Shown here in pieces: positions 6,153-13,392 of a stretch of 30,392 nucleotides of DNA; the stretch's first letter is position 1, and each line of letters begins with the position of its first letter. The DNA comes from a virus. The position numbers were made by a program, and so were the translations under genes. The notes beneath the pieces are model-generated. The model was not told where the DNA came from and did not search any database. It worked only from the letters and a program-made list of their open reading frames with translations. Where the stretch lies: IMG/VR virus record IMGVR_UViG_3300022907_000066, positions 1 through 30,392 of that record, one strand, 5' to 3'.

Positions 6153-6664
6153 GCCATTAACTCCTCAAGACCTTCAGGCTGCTCACCCCAGACATATCCT
6201 ACATCAGGATAATAGATACCTTTAGTACGTTTAGGTTCGCCATCAGGGTAGTATGCCATAGCAACAGATCGCCATGTCATTCTATGCTCTCGGTCTCTGC
6301 CGTAATAGTTATCAATCCAATCACCGCCTTGCAAATATGCGTTCATAGCATTGATGTAGGCAGAAACAGATGCAGCCTTAGCTTCAGCACCTTTTATTCC
6401 TGATCGTATCTCGCGCCCGTGAGATGATAGCAAATCTTTGTTGAATTTGATCCACTCACGGACCTTGTTGAATGAGAGCGAATCGTCTTCATCCAATGCA
6501 AGGACCTTAGGGTGAATGTTTTTGTACTGAGGGGGATTAGCAGCTTGCCGCGCTGCTCTAGCCTTAGCTAGACGTTCAACGGCAGCTGCCTTTTGTTCAA
6601 CAGTCATCGGCTTGCGTTTTTTGCGTACCTTTTTCTGCTCTGGTTCTTGTCTTTGTCGTGCCAT
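6149..6664 (-). CDS. Conserved protein of unknown function, basic N-terminus
   Basis: This 171-residue protein starts with a highly charged stretch (MARQRQEPEQKKVRKKRK), followed by an Ala/Arg-rich helix. A conserved-looking core comes next: IHPKVLALDEDDSLSFNKVR, then a YINAMNAYLQGGDWIDNYYG segment. The end is aromatic (YYPDVGYVWG). I remember related proteins in front of RNase H in marine T4-like phages, but not a function. The basic N-terminus could contact nucleic acid. It is the first gene after the consensus promoter 6692-6720, with the ribosome binding site AAGGAG about eight bases before the start. It is probably co-expressed with RNase H. Confidence 0.6.
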   Translation of the reverse strand: MARQRQEPEQKKVRKKRKPMTVEQKAAAVERLAKARAARQAANPPQYKNIHPKVLALDEDDSLSFNKVREWIKFNKDLLSSHGREIRSGIKGAEAKAASVSAYINAMNAYLQGGDWIDNYYGRDREHRMTWRSVAMAYYPDGEPKRTKGIYYPDVGYVWGEQPEGLEELMA

Positions 6665-6691
6665 GATGGACTCCTTTGATTGTTACTATGT

Positions 6692-6720
6692 ATTATATAG
6701 TAACAGGAGTCTAATGTCAA
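6692..6720 (-). promoter_or_regulatory. Consensus sigma70 promoter (TTGACA-17-TATAAT)
   Basis: A perfect TTGACA (6715-6720) and a perfect TATAAT (6692-6697) lie 17 bases apart on the minus strand. The TGA inside the -35 box is the stop codon of the upstream gene at 6717-6974. It should drive 6149-6664, rnh and the gene at 4771-5271. Confidence 0.85.
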
Positions 6721-6974
6721 GCAGTAATTGAGTTGATTCGGTCTAATTTGACCGTTCTCCAACCAAGCAATGCAGGAACCCATACCACAATCTGATCGTC
6801 ACGCTTCTTTTTATCAGAGTTAGAATCATTTGCTTCAGTCAAAGCAGGAACATCACCTTCTTTTAATGTAGCAACAAATTCTCTCTCAGTTTCATCCATT
6901 TTTTGGAAGTTGATCGTGACTTCACCAGCCTGTAGTAGAGCGATTAGTTCATCGCGCGTTTCTTTGATACCCAT
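6717..6974 (-). CDS. DUF2693 / WYL_2-like small beta-barrel protein
   Basis: This 85-residue protein has the pattern I associate with DUF2693 (later described as a WYL_2, Sm-like SH3 barrel). It has an N-terminal helix (RDELIALLQAGEVTINFQK), then TEREFVATLKEGDVP, a charged linker, and a closing VVWVPALLGWRTVKLDRI. The family is widespread in phages and its role is not established; the fold suggests nucleic-acid or ligand binding. It is a single-gene unit between two consensus promoters: 7003-7031 drives it, and the next one begins inside its stop codon. The ribosome binding site GGAG is well placed. Confidence 0.65.
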   Translation of the reverse strand: MGIKETRDELIALLQAGEVTINFQKMDETEREFVATLKEGDVPALTEANDSNSDKKKRDDQIVVWVPALLGWRTVKLDRINSITA

Positions 6975-7002
6975 CTTCTATCTCCGTTTAATTGAGTGTA
7001 TC

Positions 7003-7031
7003 ATTATAACTAGAATGCAACACCATGTCAA
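7003..7031 (-). promoter_or_regulatory. Consensus sigma70 promoter (TTGACA-17-TATAAT)
   Basis: TTGACA (7026-7031) and TATAAT (7003-7008) are both perfect and 17 bases apart on the minus strand, in the 83-base gap 6975-7057. It drives the DUF2693-like gene and probably the genes behind it. Confidence 0.85.
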
Positions 7032-7057
7032 TAAAGTGTTTGACCATTCGGAATTAA

Positions 7058-7732
7058 TCACTTGATCCATTGCAATTTCTCTTGTAGATTGGGCACATCC
7101 TTTCTCAGTCTTGCAAAAGGGATGTACCCTACTGCCAATGTCTTATCTGTCAGGTCATAAGATAAATCATATTTATCAATAAAGTTCTTTGCGCGGCTCA
7201 TAAACTTCTCTTCAACTATCATATCTGAGCCTAACCAACAGAAAAAGTTTGGTCGCGCTAGTGTCTGGGGCTCAATCGTACCATGAGGATCATCAGACAT
7301 TACTGCTTCCGCGAAATGCCTTGCGACATGAGGATACATGACATACAGGTATCCGTATTTTCTATCTACTGTAAAGAAATCGTAATCACTATCCTGCAAT
7401 TCTATAGCTGAGTTGCCGTTTCTGTATCCCCATCTGGGAGGATAGGATTGCTCGACTCTCTCATAATAGTGAATCAAGTCATTTAGTTTGGAGTACAGTG
7501 GATTTTTGGCTCTATTATCAACCGTTTCTTCATGCACCGTATTTATATCAGTGTACACGATACCCAAATCATTACAGGTCGCATAAATCTCTGCTTCAAT
7601 AGACTCTAGCCTGACATCATCCTCATAGTATTCTTCAGACTCCCACAGTTGATTTTCTAACAGAGTCATGTATCGATCAGAGAAAGAATTGTTGATCGTT
7701 TCCCACTCTACGCCATGAAAAGTTAGCTCCAC
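7058..7732 (-). CDS. Hypothetical protein in the radical SAM block
   Basis: This 224-residue acidic, aromatic-rich protein begins MELTFHGVEWETINNSF. It has no signal peptide, membrane segment or motif that I recognise. Tyr and Trp are abundant (for example YYERVEQSYPPRWGYRNG and YGYLYVMYPHVARHF), and histidines sit in the second half. Its start overlaps the dehydrogenase-like gene upstream by ten bases, and the reading order is radical SAM, SDR, then this gene. The close coupling suggests that it acts in the same process, perhaps as substrate, carrier or accessory protein. It is the last gene of this block before promoter 7003-7031. Confidence 0.5.
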   Translation of the reverse strand: MELTFHGVEWETINNSFSDRYMTLLENQLWESEEYYEDDVRLESIEAEIYATCNDLGIVYTDINTVHEETVDNRAKNPLYSKLNDLIHYYERVEQSYPPRWGYRNGNSAIELQDSDYDFFTVDRKYGYLYVMYPHVARHFAEAVMSDDPHGTIEPQTLARPNFFCWLGSDMIVEEKFMSRAKNFIDKYDLSYDLTDKTLAVGYIPFARLRKDVPNLQEKLQWIK

Positions 7733-8334
7733 GGTTCACCGGTTTCATTCAACAGTTTACCTGACCTATCTGAGGTTAGTTTCATTATAGTTTCATACAT
7801 TACAGGCGCAAAGAACGGCGAGTTGCCGAAGTGTTTTGGCGCTAGACCATAGTAATTTTTACTCTTCTGGGTAGAGAATGATTTCATCATGTGATAGCTA
7901 TATGCCTTATCCGCCGCGTAACCACCTAGAATGAAACCATCGGTTCTTGCACTTGGGTGTAGCACTGGAGATAACATCCAAACAATTTTAGAGTTCTCTG
8001 TAACCTCTATGTATTGTGCGATATAATATGATAGTTGTACATTGTTAAAGAATGCACGGTTCCAATGTTCTAGTTGTACGTTTTCTTGTACGATGTCATT
8101 AGGCGACCCCCCACCATTTTGATTGAACACCACTACATCATAATCCTTGTCAATCTTTGGTATGATATCGCCTGTTGATACATGATGCCAGTTAACAGGT
8201 ATAACTCGGTCAGCTTCAATATCCGTATTGCCTGTAATAACGTGGACCTCATCACCGTATTCTTTTGCTGTTGTCGCCAACTGTGCGCCAAATTTAGAAC
8301 CACCGCCGACAATTAGAATTTTAGACTGTGCCAT
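7723..8334 (-). CDS. Short-chain dehydrogenase/reductase-like protein
   Basis: The protein (203 residues) begins KILIVGGGSKFGAQLA, a Rossmann nucleotide-binding loop (Gly at 10-12 and 16). Asn85 and Asn98 fall in the region where SDRs have a structural Asn. Ser122 (MLSP), Tyr139 and Lys143 (YAADK) match the Ser-Tyr-x-x-x-Lys catalytic set. It is shorter than the usual ~250-residue enzyme and seems to lack part of the C-terminal substrate loop. It probably acts on a small sugar or carbonyl substrate with NAD(P)H, but the substrate is not visible. It overlaps the radical SAM gene upstream by 14 bases, so the two are likely translated together. AAGGAA is well placed before its ATG. Confidence 0.7.
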   Translation of the reverse strand: MAQSKILIVGGGSKFGAQLATTAKEYGDEVHVITGNTDIEADRVIPVNWHHVSTGDIIPKIDKDYDVVVFNQNGGGSPNDIVQENVQLEHWNRAFFNNVQLSYYIAQYIEVTENSKIVWMLSPVLHPSARTDGFILGGYAADKAYSYHMMKSFSTQKSKNYYGLAPKHFGNSPFFAPVMYETIMKLTSDRSGKLLNETGEPWS

Positions 8335-9436
8335 GAATTTTTCCTTCGTTTTGATATATTTGTTCCATTACCGTTTGCTTGTCTGTTGACACCCCACAGT
8401 TCTGCCAGCAGACAACACAGGATTTAGACTCCCAGCTATCATGCACCCATTTATAAGGGTCGTCTGCGAGTATTTCTTTAAGAGATCTGTCATGCAGAGA
8501 CAATCGCTTGTCCTTGAATATGTCAATCATCTGTGCTTTCGGGAACAATTGATTGAATCTTGGGTGCATACTCAGATGTCCGAAATGCACACAAGGGTAC
8601 ACTGTGCCGTCAGCGGCTATGCGTATCTCAACACCATTACGATGTGAGAAGCATTTGATGTCTCCTGGTGTGTCTGCATACCGTGTTTCTACCTTTTCTT
8701 TGATTGTAATGTATTGAACATCTTCTGCCTTATAATTAGGAGGGGTTGCAGGGTATGTATTTTGTATGTAGCTCTCATCAATCGGTTCTAATTCATACAG
8801 CACATTGTAGTCGGCATCCTTGACTTTCATGTTGCCTTTCTCAAATCCCTTAGGATATTTCACAGTCACATCTAGGAAGCCCATCTCCCACGCTAGATAC
8901 CTTACGTCCGCTACCTGATGCTCGTTGTGCTTGAATATCAAAAAGTCCCAGTATGCATTGCCGCCGTTGTCGATAAACGCTCCAGCATTTGCCATTACCT
9001 TATCCCACTTGACATTTCTGCGGTAAAGATGATTTGTATCCTCTAGCCCGTCGATGGAGAATATCATCTTGCGCTGCTCTCGGTGTGAGAATAGTTTTCC
9101 TAGTTCGCCCCACCAATTGGAATTGCGCATACCCCCGTTGGTATTAAGATGCACTGAGGCTTCAGGGTTGTGTGTCAGCACATAATCTAGTATCAGCAGC
9201 AGATCTGGGTTTGTTCCAGCATCACCATAATCACCAGAGCAGGTCCAGTTGTCAATGCGGGCACAAAAGTCAGCAGGAAACCAATCCTTGAATTGATCAA
9301 AGGTTATGTATGTAGGTTTGAGTTGTTTGTTGACAACGCTGGACATGTCCTCATATCGAGGACACCAAGCACATATAGAATTGCAGAGGCTGGACAGTTC
9401 TATATTCACAAAGTTTACATCATCATAATTCCACAT
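8321..9436 (-). CDS. Radical SAM enzyme with C-terminal SPASM/twitch-like cysteines
   Basis: This 371-residue protein carries CNSICAWC near the N-terminus (Cys18, Cys22, Cys25), the CxxxCxxC site for the SAM-binding iron-sulfur cluster. After a TIM-barrel-like middle (LNTNGG, IFSIDG), the C-terminal part holds more cysteines. They include IKCFSHRNG, GTVYPCVHFG and CVVCWQNCG, a SPASM or twitch arrangement for auxiliary clusters. Proteins of this type often modify peptides or, in some cases, sugars or nucleotides. A dehydrogenase-like gene and an unknown gene follow in the same unit, and a second radical SAM gene lies at 10740-11717. No precursor peptide is obvious. It is intact and full length. 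Confidence 0.85.
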   Translation of the reverse strand: MWNYDDVNFVNIELSSLCNSICAWCPRYEDMSSVVNKQLKPTYITFDQFKDWFPADFCARIDNWTCSGDYGDAGTNPDLLLILDYVLTHNPEASVHLNTNGGMRNSNWWGELGKLFSHREQRKMIFSIDGLEDTNHLYRRNVKWDKVMANAGAFIDNGGNAYWDFLIFKHNEHQVADVRYLAWEMGFLDVTVKYPKGFEKGNMKVKDADYNVLYELEPIDESYIQNTYPATPPNYKAEDVQYITIKEKVETRYADTPGDIKCFSHRNGVEIRIAADGTVYPCVHFGHLSMHPRFNQLFPKAQMIDIFKDKRLSLHDRSLKEILADDPYKWVHDSWESKSCVVCWQNCGVSTDKQTVMEQIYQNEGKIHGTV

Positions 9437-9439
9437 AAT

Positions 9440-10384
9440 TTAGCTTTTCCTGTCAACCAACCAATCTAAGTTTTTTAGCTTCTTTCTTTCAGCCGGGTTG
9501 AGAGATACCCCGTTTGCTACCTTAGTCAATAGCGCCTTGTCTTCATCCATGATTTCGTCTCGCATTGAGGATGCTTCTGGCTCAGGCTCTACCATCATTT
9601 CAGCTTCTGTTGCATCGTCACTAAGCGATAAAAACTCTATACGACCGCCTGTGTGCGCCATGTACTGCATATTAGCAGCAACCACTAGTAGAATAGCAAG
9701 AGGATCAAACACTAGTACTATCGCAATGATGACTGCCCTGACTGCCGCCTCTAGATTCTCCCTGCCATTGTCATATATCAGGTCTGCTATGTATTTGATA
9801 GGTCCTACTTCTACTTCAAACGCTCGTACTTCAGACTGTAACTCCGAGCGAGTGTCATAGAGTAAATCATTTGCATCTTCAGCCGCATCGATTATAGCTC
9901 GCATTGCCGTGCGCTCTTCTTTCTGTTCGTTTCTCGCGTCCAATCCTCTTGTCACATAGCCTAGCTCAGTGTATCGATCTAGTGTCGCGTCGAAGTTGTC
10001 TAGGGTAGTCTGTGCGCGTTGTATCTCTTTATCGTTTGATGCTATGCGAGTATCAATCCGTTCTATCTTCGCAGTCGCATCACCGCTTTCAATGCCTTGA
10101 TCAATGTGAGCCTTAGATAGAAAGCCGAAAATGCCCATAGATGTGATAATGGACAGTACAATAACTGCTGGCACAAAGTATAGTTTGATCAGTAGGTTTG
10201 CAGTCTCCCAGTTTCGGTACAGCCATGATGCTGTTACTAGTTTAGCAACCTCTAACACTACACCCATTGCTGCAATAGAATACGCCGCAGCAGGGAAAAT
10301 AGCCATCAGACCTACGATAGAAAAGTACCCAGCTACAGCGGAAACTCCGAGGGCGGATATTGCAAGCAAGATTATAAATGGCAT
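9440..10384 (-). CDS. Multi-pass membrane protein with central coiled coil
   Basis: The protein (314 residues from the ATG at 10382-10384) has three hydrophobic segments in the first 90 residues. A long charged heptad-rich stretch follows (about 95-190, for example IERIDTRIASNDKEIQRAQ). A fourth membrane segment (AVIIAIVLVFDPLAILLVV) comes next, and then an acidic tail and a basic end. GGAG lies six bases before this ATG; the in-frame ATG 12 bases earlier overlaps that site and is less likely. I do not know the function. Similar topology occurs in membrane proteins of marine T4-like phages. It sits between the two radical SAM genes and overlaps the end of the GIY-YIG gene. Confidence 0.6.
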   Translation of the reverse strand: MPFIILLAISALGVSAVAGYFSIVGLMAIFPAAAYSIAAMGVVLEVAKLVTASWLYRNWETANLLIKLYFVPAVIVLSIITSMGIFGFLSKAHIDQGIESGDATAKIERIDTRIASNDKEIQRAQTTLDNFDATLDRYTELGYVTRGLDARNEQKEERTAMRAIIDAAEDANDLLYDTRSELQSEVRAFEVEVGPIKYIADLIYDNGRENLEAAVRAVIIAIVLVFDPLAILLVVAANMQYMAHTGGRIEFLSLSDDATEAEMMVEPEPEASSMRDEIMDEDKALLTKVANGVSLNPAERKKLKNLDWLVDRKS

Positions 10385-10707
10385 TTCGGGCTCCATTCAG
10401 GTATTTTTAGATCCTTTAGATGTGAAAGACGCAACCTAACATTCCACATATCATTCAACATTTTCTCATCGTGGCGATTCTCCCACTGGAGGATTGCCTC
10501 GACACATTTAGCCCAGGACTTCATTTCAAATTCAGCAATAGTTTCTTTCACTAATTCACCTTCATACTGTAGCACATATTTGGATGAGCCATAGTATTTC
10601 TCATAAAGTTTCTGCGTCTTGCCACTATAACCTATATAGTAATCACCGTTGGGAAAGTATGTACAATAGACGCGGTGTACTTGCTTCTCTTTCTTCTTCT
10701 TTGCCAT
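10372..10707 (-). CDS. Small GIY-YIG nuclease
   Basis: This 111-residue protein starts with a lysine cluster and then has VYCTYFPNGDYYIGYSGKT, a GIY-YIG motif with YC in place of IY, followed by KYYGSSKYV. This is the usual continuation with the conserved Gly-Ser. A later Glu (in WENRHDE or nearby) could be the metal ligand. The size corresponds to a stand-alone GIY-YIG domain without DNA-binding repeats. Such proteins are often homing nucleases or their remnants in T4-like phages. It lies between a radical SAM gene and the membrane-protein gene and overlaps the latter. A hairpin at 10717-10733 sits just upstream of its start. Confidence 0.75.
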   Translation of the reverse strand: MAKKKKEKQVHRVYCTYFPNGDYYIGYSGKTQKLYEKYYGSSKYVLQYEGELVKETIAEFEMKSWAKCVEAILQWENRHDEKMLNDMWNVRLRLSHLKDLKIPEWSPKCHL

Positions 10708-10716
10708 AACAATCTC

Positions 10717-10733
10717 ATAGTGTAATGCACTAT
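10717..10733 (-). promoter_or_regulatory. Hairpin before the GIY-YIG start
   Basis: ATAGTG (10717-10722) and CACTAT (10728-10733) pair over a five-base loop. The hairpin ends about ten bases before the ATG at 10705-10707, beside the weak GAGA ribosome binding site. An AATAAATA sequence overlaps it upstream. It could limit translation or stabilise the RNA. Confidence 0.35.
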
Positions 10734-10739
10734 TTATTG

Positions 10740-11717
10740 CTATAGATTATGTACAATTTTCCCTGATTGTATCTCAGATGCTAGATCATTTTTAAACTGT
10801 GTCACAAGTTCCTGATACTCAGCGTGATCTGGGTGCAGTAAGTTGTCAACCTTCTGACGCTTGTATAGTGCAGGATCTTGCGACCAATGCTCTACATTAA
10901 AAAAGTTGTACTTAACATTGTGATTGGTCAGTGTGCGTTCCACTAGGTCATAACATTCTCGTATCTCTCTGAAATTCAAATCATGCACACAGTACCATAT
11001 TGTAAGATTGCCGACGGACTTTTCATTCATGAATTCTAGGTTGCGCATGAGCAAGTCGAAGTTGCCTCCCTTGCGCACTACCTTGTATGTGTCATAACGT
11101 GCAGCATCCATAGATATGTTTAGGTCTAGGATAAAATCTTCTGCTAAATGTTTGATCTCTTCCCACTTCTGCATCAGCAACAGCCCATTGGTATGCATTC
11201 GTATCTGCATCAGTTGTGGGTAAGTTTCTCTGCTAATGTTCTTTAGCATCTCAAATGATTTTTTGCTGTAAAGAGGGTCGCCCGAAGCTGTAGTTGCTAG
11301 AAACTTTATCTTGTCAGAAAACTCCTGAACCTCGTCGTAGGAGTCTCTCTGCTGTTTGCTCTCTAATATGAAATCGTTTCTACATGTAGGGCATGCTAGA
11401 TTGCAAACATCATCCTCGCACATTTCTACTGCGCTAGGATATTCTTCAATTTGCAGTGCTTCTTTAGGATAGAAGACTCGAGGAGAACCACCCTCCCTGT
11501 ATGTTTTCAGGTAAGGGCAGTTGTCGCCACAGTAACTATATGAGCCGTCGAGTACGCTCTCCCTGATTGCATTGATCTCAGGGCTATTGAAACGCTCAAC
11601 TATTGTGTCGCCTGACAGCTTAGGGTGTGTCCCCCATGTAGGATTGCATATCACTTGCTCTCCTGTTTGTAGAAACACTGCCCACTTGAAAGGCATTGCA
11701 CAATATTTTTCGCTCAT
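10740..11717 (-). CDS. Radical SAM enzyme with N-terminal SPASM-like domain
   Basis: This 325-residue protein has the radical SAM cysteine motif CNLACPTC at Cys105, Cys109 and Cys112, unusually far from the N-terminus. Before it lies a domain with CAMPFKW (Cys6), VICNP (Cys24), a FNSPEINAIRES segment and YCGDNC (Cys63, Cys67). This is the layout of a SPASM cluster domain, normally found at the C-terminus. The order SPASM then radical SAM is known in some bacterial families but is uncommon. The substrate is unknown. The small gene at 11729-11929 lies directly upstream and could be a partner; this is only inference. The start is supported by GAGG four to five bases upstream. Confidence 0.85.
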   Translation of the reverse strand: MSEKYCAMPFKWAVFLQTGEQVICNPTWGTHPKLSGDTIVERFNSPEINAIRESVLDGSYSYCGDNCPYLKTYREGGSPRVFYPKEALQIEEYPSAVEMCEDDVCNLACPTCRNDFILESKQQRDSYDEVQEFSDKIKFLATTASGDPLYSKKSFEMLKNISRETYPQLMQIRMHTNGLLLMQKWEEIKHLAEDFILDLNISMDAARYDTYKVVRKGGNFDLLMRNLEFMNEKSVGNLTIWYCVHDLNFREIRECYDLVERTLTNHNVKYNFFNVEHWSQDPALYKRQKVDNLLHPDHAEYQELVTQFKNDLASEIQSGKIVHNL

Positions 11718-11728
11718 ATTACCTCATA

Positions 11729-11929
11729 CTATGACTCATCTTCACCATAGCGACCACGCTCACGATTGCCGTCGCCGTTCAGTTCCGTGAGATCTTGTTG
11801 TTTAAATTTAAAATTCTGCTCATCTCGTATGTGGGAAGTCTTGTCTTTAACAAATATCTCGTCCCAGTTGTTTGCAAACGTTTCGTTATTTACAAATGCC
11901 TTACGCCGGGTGCTACCTTTTCCATTCAT
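11729..11929 (-). CDS. Small MNGKGS-type phage protein
   Basis: This 66-residue, strongly polar protein begins MNGKGSTRRKAFVNNETF and continues with a NWDEIF segment. This combination recurs in many small phage proteins whose role is unknown, so the family memory is clear but without function. The tail is rich in Asn, Gly, Arg and Glu and looks disordered. It is preceded by a perfect late-type box at 11958-11965 and the ribosome binding site AGGAG about nine bases before its ATG. The gene ends 11 bases before the radical SAM gene and should be co-transcribed with it. Confidence 0.65.
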   Translation of the reverse strand: MNGKGSTRRKAFVNNETFANNWDEIFVKDKTSHIRDEQNFKFKQQDLTELNGDGNRERGRYGEDES

Positions 11930-11957
11930 TGAATCAATCTCCTACAGTTTAAACTTT

Positions 11958-11965
11958 TATTTATA
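11958..11965 (-). promoter_or_regulatory. T4-type late promoter box TATAAATA
   Basis: A perfect TATAAATA on the minus strand lies in the 73-base gap 11930-12002. The predicted transcript would begin near 11952 and carry a leader of about 23 bases with a GGAG ribosome binding site before the ATG at 11929. Confidence 0.6.
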
Positions 11966-12002
11966 GTCAATCACTGCTGAAAAAGAGTATTTCAATATAT
12001 TC

Positions 12003-12176
12003 TTAGGATTCAACAGTCTCGTCTGGGTCTAACCAATCCTCATCAATCGAGTCTTCTATGTCAAGTGATGCACCGCAAAACGGGCACCACTCAACTGGAT
12101 AGAATTTATCATCCATTGTATGCTCGATACAAAATGAGGACTCGCATGCCTCGCATTCTAATAATCTTGTCTTCAC
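12003..12176 (-). CDS. Small zinc-ribbon protein
   Basis: The protein has about 57 residues from a GTG at 12174-12176. It contains CEAC and, 20-odd residues later, CPFC, the two-knuckle pattern of a zinc ribbon, followed by an acidic tail (DIEDSIDEDWLDPDE). The GTG overlaps the TGA of nrdB in GTGA and has GGAA six bases upstream, so translational coupling to nrdB is likely. A second GTG at 12186-12188 would add four residues. The function is unknown; small zinc ribbons may bind nucleic acid or proteins. Confidence 0.6.
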   Translation of the reverse strand: MKTRLLECEACESSFCIEHTMDDKFYPVEWCPFCGASLDIEDSIDEDWLDPDETVES

Positions 12177-13156
12177 GCCGCGTTCCACACATCTGACCAG
12201 TCACCTGACAATGCACCTCTAGCATAATCAGTTGCTCGGTTCTCAAAAAAGTTTGTATGCGTAGGCGCATTGATCATCTCTTCTACCCATGGTAGAGGAT
12301 TCTTCTTCACTTTGTAAATGCCCTTAAGTCCAAGACTTATCAATCTGCGGTCACAGATATACTTGATATATTTCTTAACATCTTCTGGAGTCAGGCCTTC
12401 CATTGGACCCAACGCAAAGGCGAGATCGATAAACTTCTCTTCAAGTTCAACCATCTGTTCTGCAATTGTGTAGATCTTACCTTTTAGATCGTCGTTCCAT
12501 AGATCTAAGTTCTCTTCTACATATGTTCGGAACAGTTTGATCATTGACTCAGCATGCATTGTCTCATCAACAATTGACCAAGTGATGACCTGACCCATGC
12601 CTTTCATCTTACCATGACGCGGAAAGTTCAACAACATAATGAAAGAGGAGAATAATTGCATACCCTCAGTGAATGCAGAGAATGCTGCGATATTGGTTGC
12701 TACAGATTCTTTTGTGCCATTAGTGTTTGCTAAATTAGTGAAGTAATCATGCTTGTCTTTCATAGCATCATACTCTAGAAACTCGTTATAGGTGCTCTCC
12801 GGCATCCCTAAGGTCTCAATCAAGTGTGCGTATGCTGCAACGTGCAGTGCTTCTCTGGCAGCGAATCCTGACAACATCATGCGTACTTCAGGCTGTGGGA
12901 AGTAAGGTAAATAGTTTGTGACATACCCACCTGCTACATCAACATCGCCTTGTACAAAAAATCTAAAGATGTTCGTTAGGAAGCCCTTCTCAGCTTCATT
13001 TAGTCGATTCTTCCAGTCCTTGACATCTTCAGCCATAGGGACTTCGGTGTGCAACCAGTGTGATTGCTCATGCTTTAGCCATGCGTCATATGCCCATGGA
13101 TAGTTAAAAGGTTTAAAGTAATCTCGGTTATCTTGTAGATTTAATTTCTTCGCCAT
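12173..13156 (-). CDS. nrdB: Ribonucleotide reductase class I, beta subunit
   Basis: The protein (327 residues from the ATG at 13154-13156) is the radical-generating subunit that pairs with NrdA. EALHVAAY contains the E-x-x-H metal ligands and, four residues after the His, the Tyr that would carry the radical. VDETMHAESM supplies the second E-x-x-H. GDVDVAGGY holds the likely first Asp ligand. The start is chosen because AAGGA lies five bases before the ATG; longer frames run into the late promoter box at 13195-13202. A glutaredoxin gene and then the large-subunit gene lie upstream, so the order of transcription is nrdA, queC-like, glutaredoxin, nrdB. The enzyme provides dNTPs for phage DNA synthesis. 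Confidence 0.95.
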   Translation of the reverse strand: MAKKLNLQDNRDYFKPFNYPWAYDAWLKHEQSHWLHTEVPMAEDVKDWKNRLNEAEKGFLTNIFRFFVQGDVDVAGGYVTNYLPYFPQPEVRMMLSGFAAREALHVAAYAHLIETLGMPESTYNEFLEYDAMKDKHDYFTNLANTNGTKESVATNIAAFSAFTEGMQLFSSFIMLLNFPRHGKMKGMGQVITWSIVDETMHAESMIKLFRTYVEENLDLWNDDLKGKIYTIAEQMVELEEKFIDLAFALGPMEGLTPEDVKKYIKYICDRRLISLGLKGIYKVKKNPLPWVEEMINAPTHTNFFENRATDYARGALSGDWSDVWNAA

Positions 13157-13194
13157 ATGTGTCCTTTCGATGTTAGTGTTCATAACGAGCAACG

Positions 13195-13202
13195 TATTTA
13201 TA
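13195..13202 (-). promoter_or_regulatory. T4-type late promoter box TATAAATA before nrdB
   Basis: A perfect TATAAATA on the minus strand lies between the glutaredoxin stop and nrdB. A start near 13189 would give a leader of roughly 33 bases with the AAGGA site. A late box before nrdB is unexpected, so its activity is uncertain. Confidence 0.5.
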
Positions 13203-13206
13203 GTTT

Positions 13207-13392
13207 CTAGTTTTCTACTGCCCATTCGATCAGTTCGGTGTAACCACCGATAAACTCATCATCGATGTAGATTTGAGGCACTCTACCCTCAGGCTGTTCT
13301 TCCTCAGTATACTCAATGTCCATACCCTGTAGAAACATTTTAGCTTCAGTGCAAAATTTGCAATCGTCGCGTGATTTAATTAATACCTTCAT
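13207..13392 (-). CDS. Glutaredoxin
   Basis: This 61-residue protein (ATG at 13390-13392) is short for a glutaredoxin, yet it has the key features. MKVLIKSRDDCKFC carries the redox pair Cys11 and Cys14 after the first strand. GRVPQIYIDDEFIGGYTEL contains the cis-proline (VP) and the GG turn that bind glutathione or the partner thiol. The GGGAGGAAAG ribosome binding site is the strongest of the window. It overlaps the QueC-like gene by 17 bases. Its position between nrdA and nrdB, and the C-terminal CVAC of NrdA, support the role of reducing ribonucleotide reductase, as T4 NrdC does. Confidence 0.9.
   Translation of the reverse strand: MKVLIKSRDDCKFCTEAKMFLQGMDIEYTEEEQPEGRVPQIYIDDEFIGGYTELIEWAVEN

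Noticed and set aside
7540-7547. TATAAATA on the minus strand inside the gene 7058-7732
   Set aside because: It lies within a coding region far from a gene start, so a chance match in AT-leaning DNA is the simpler view.
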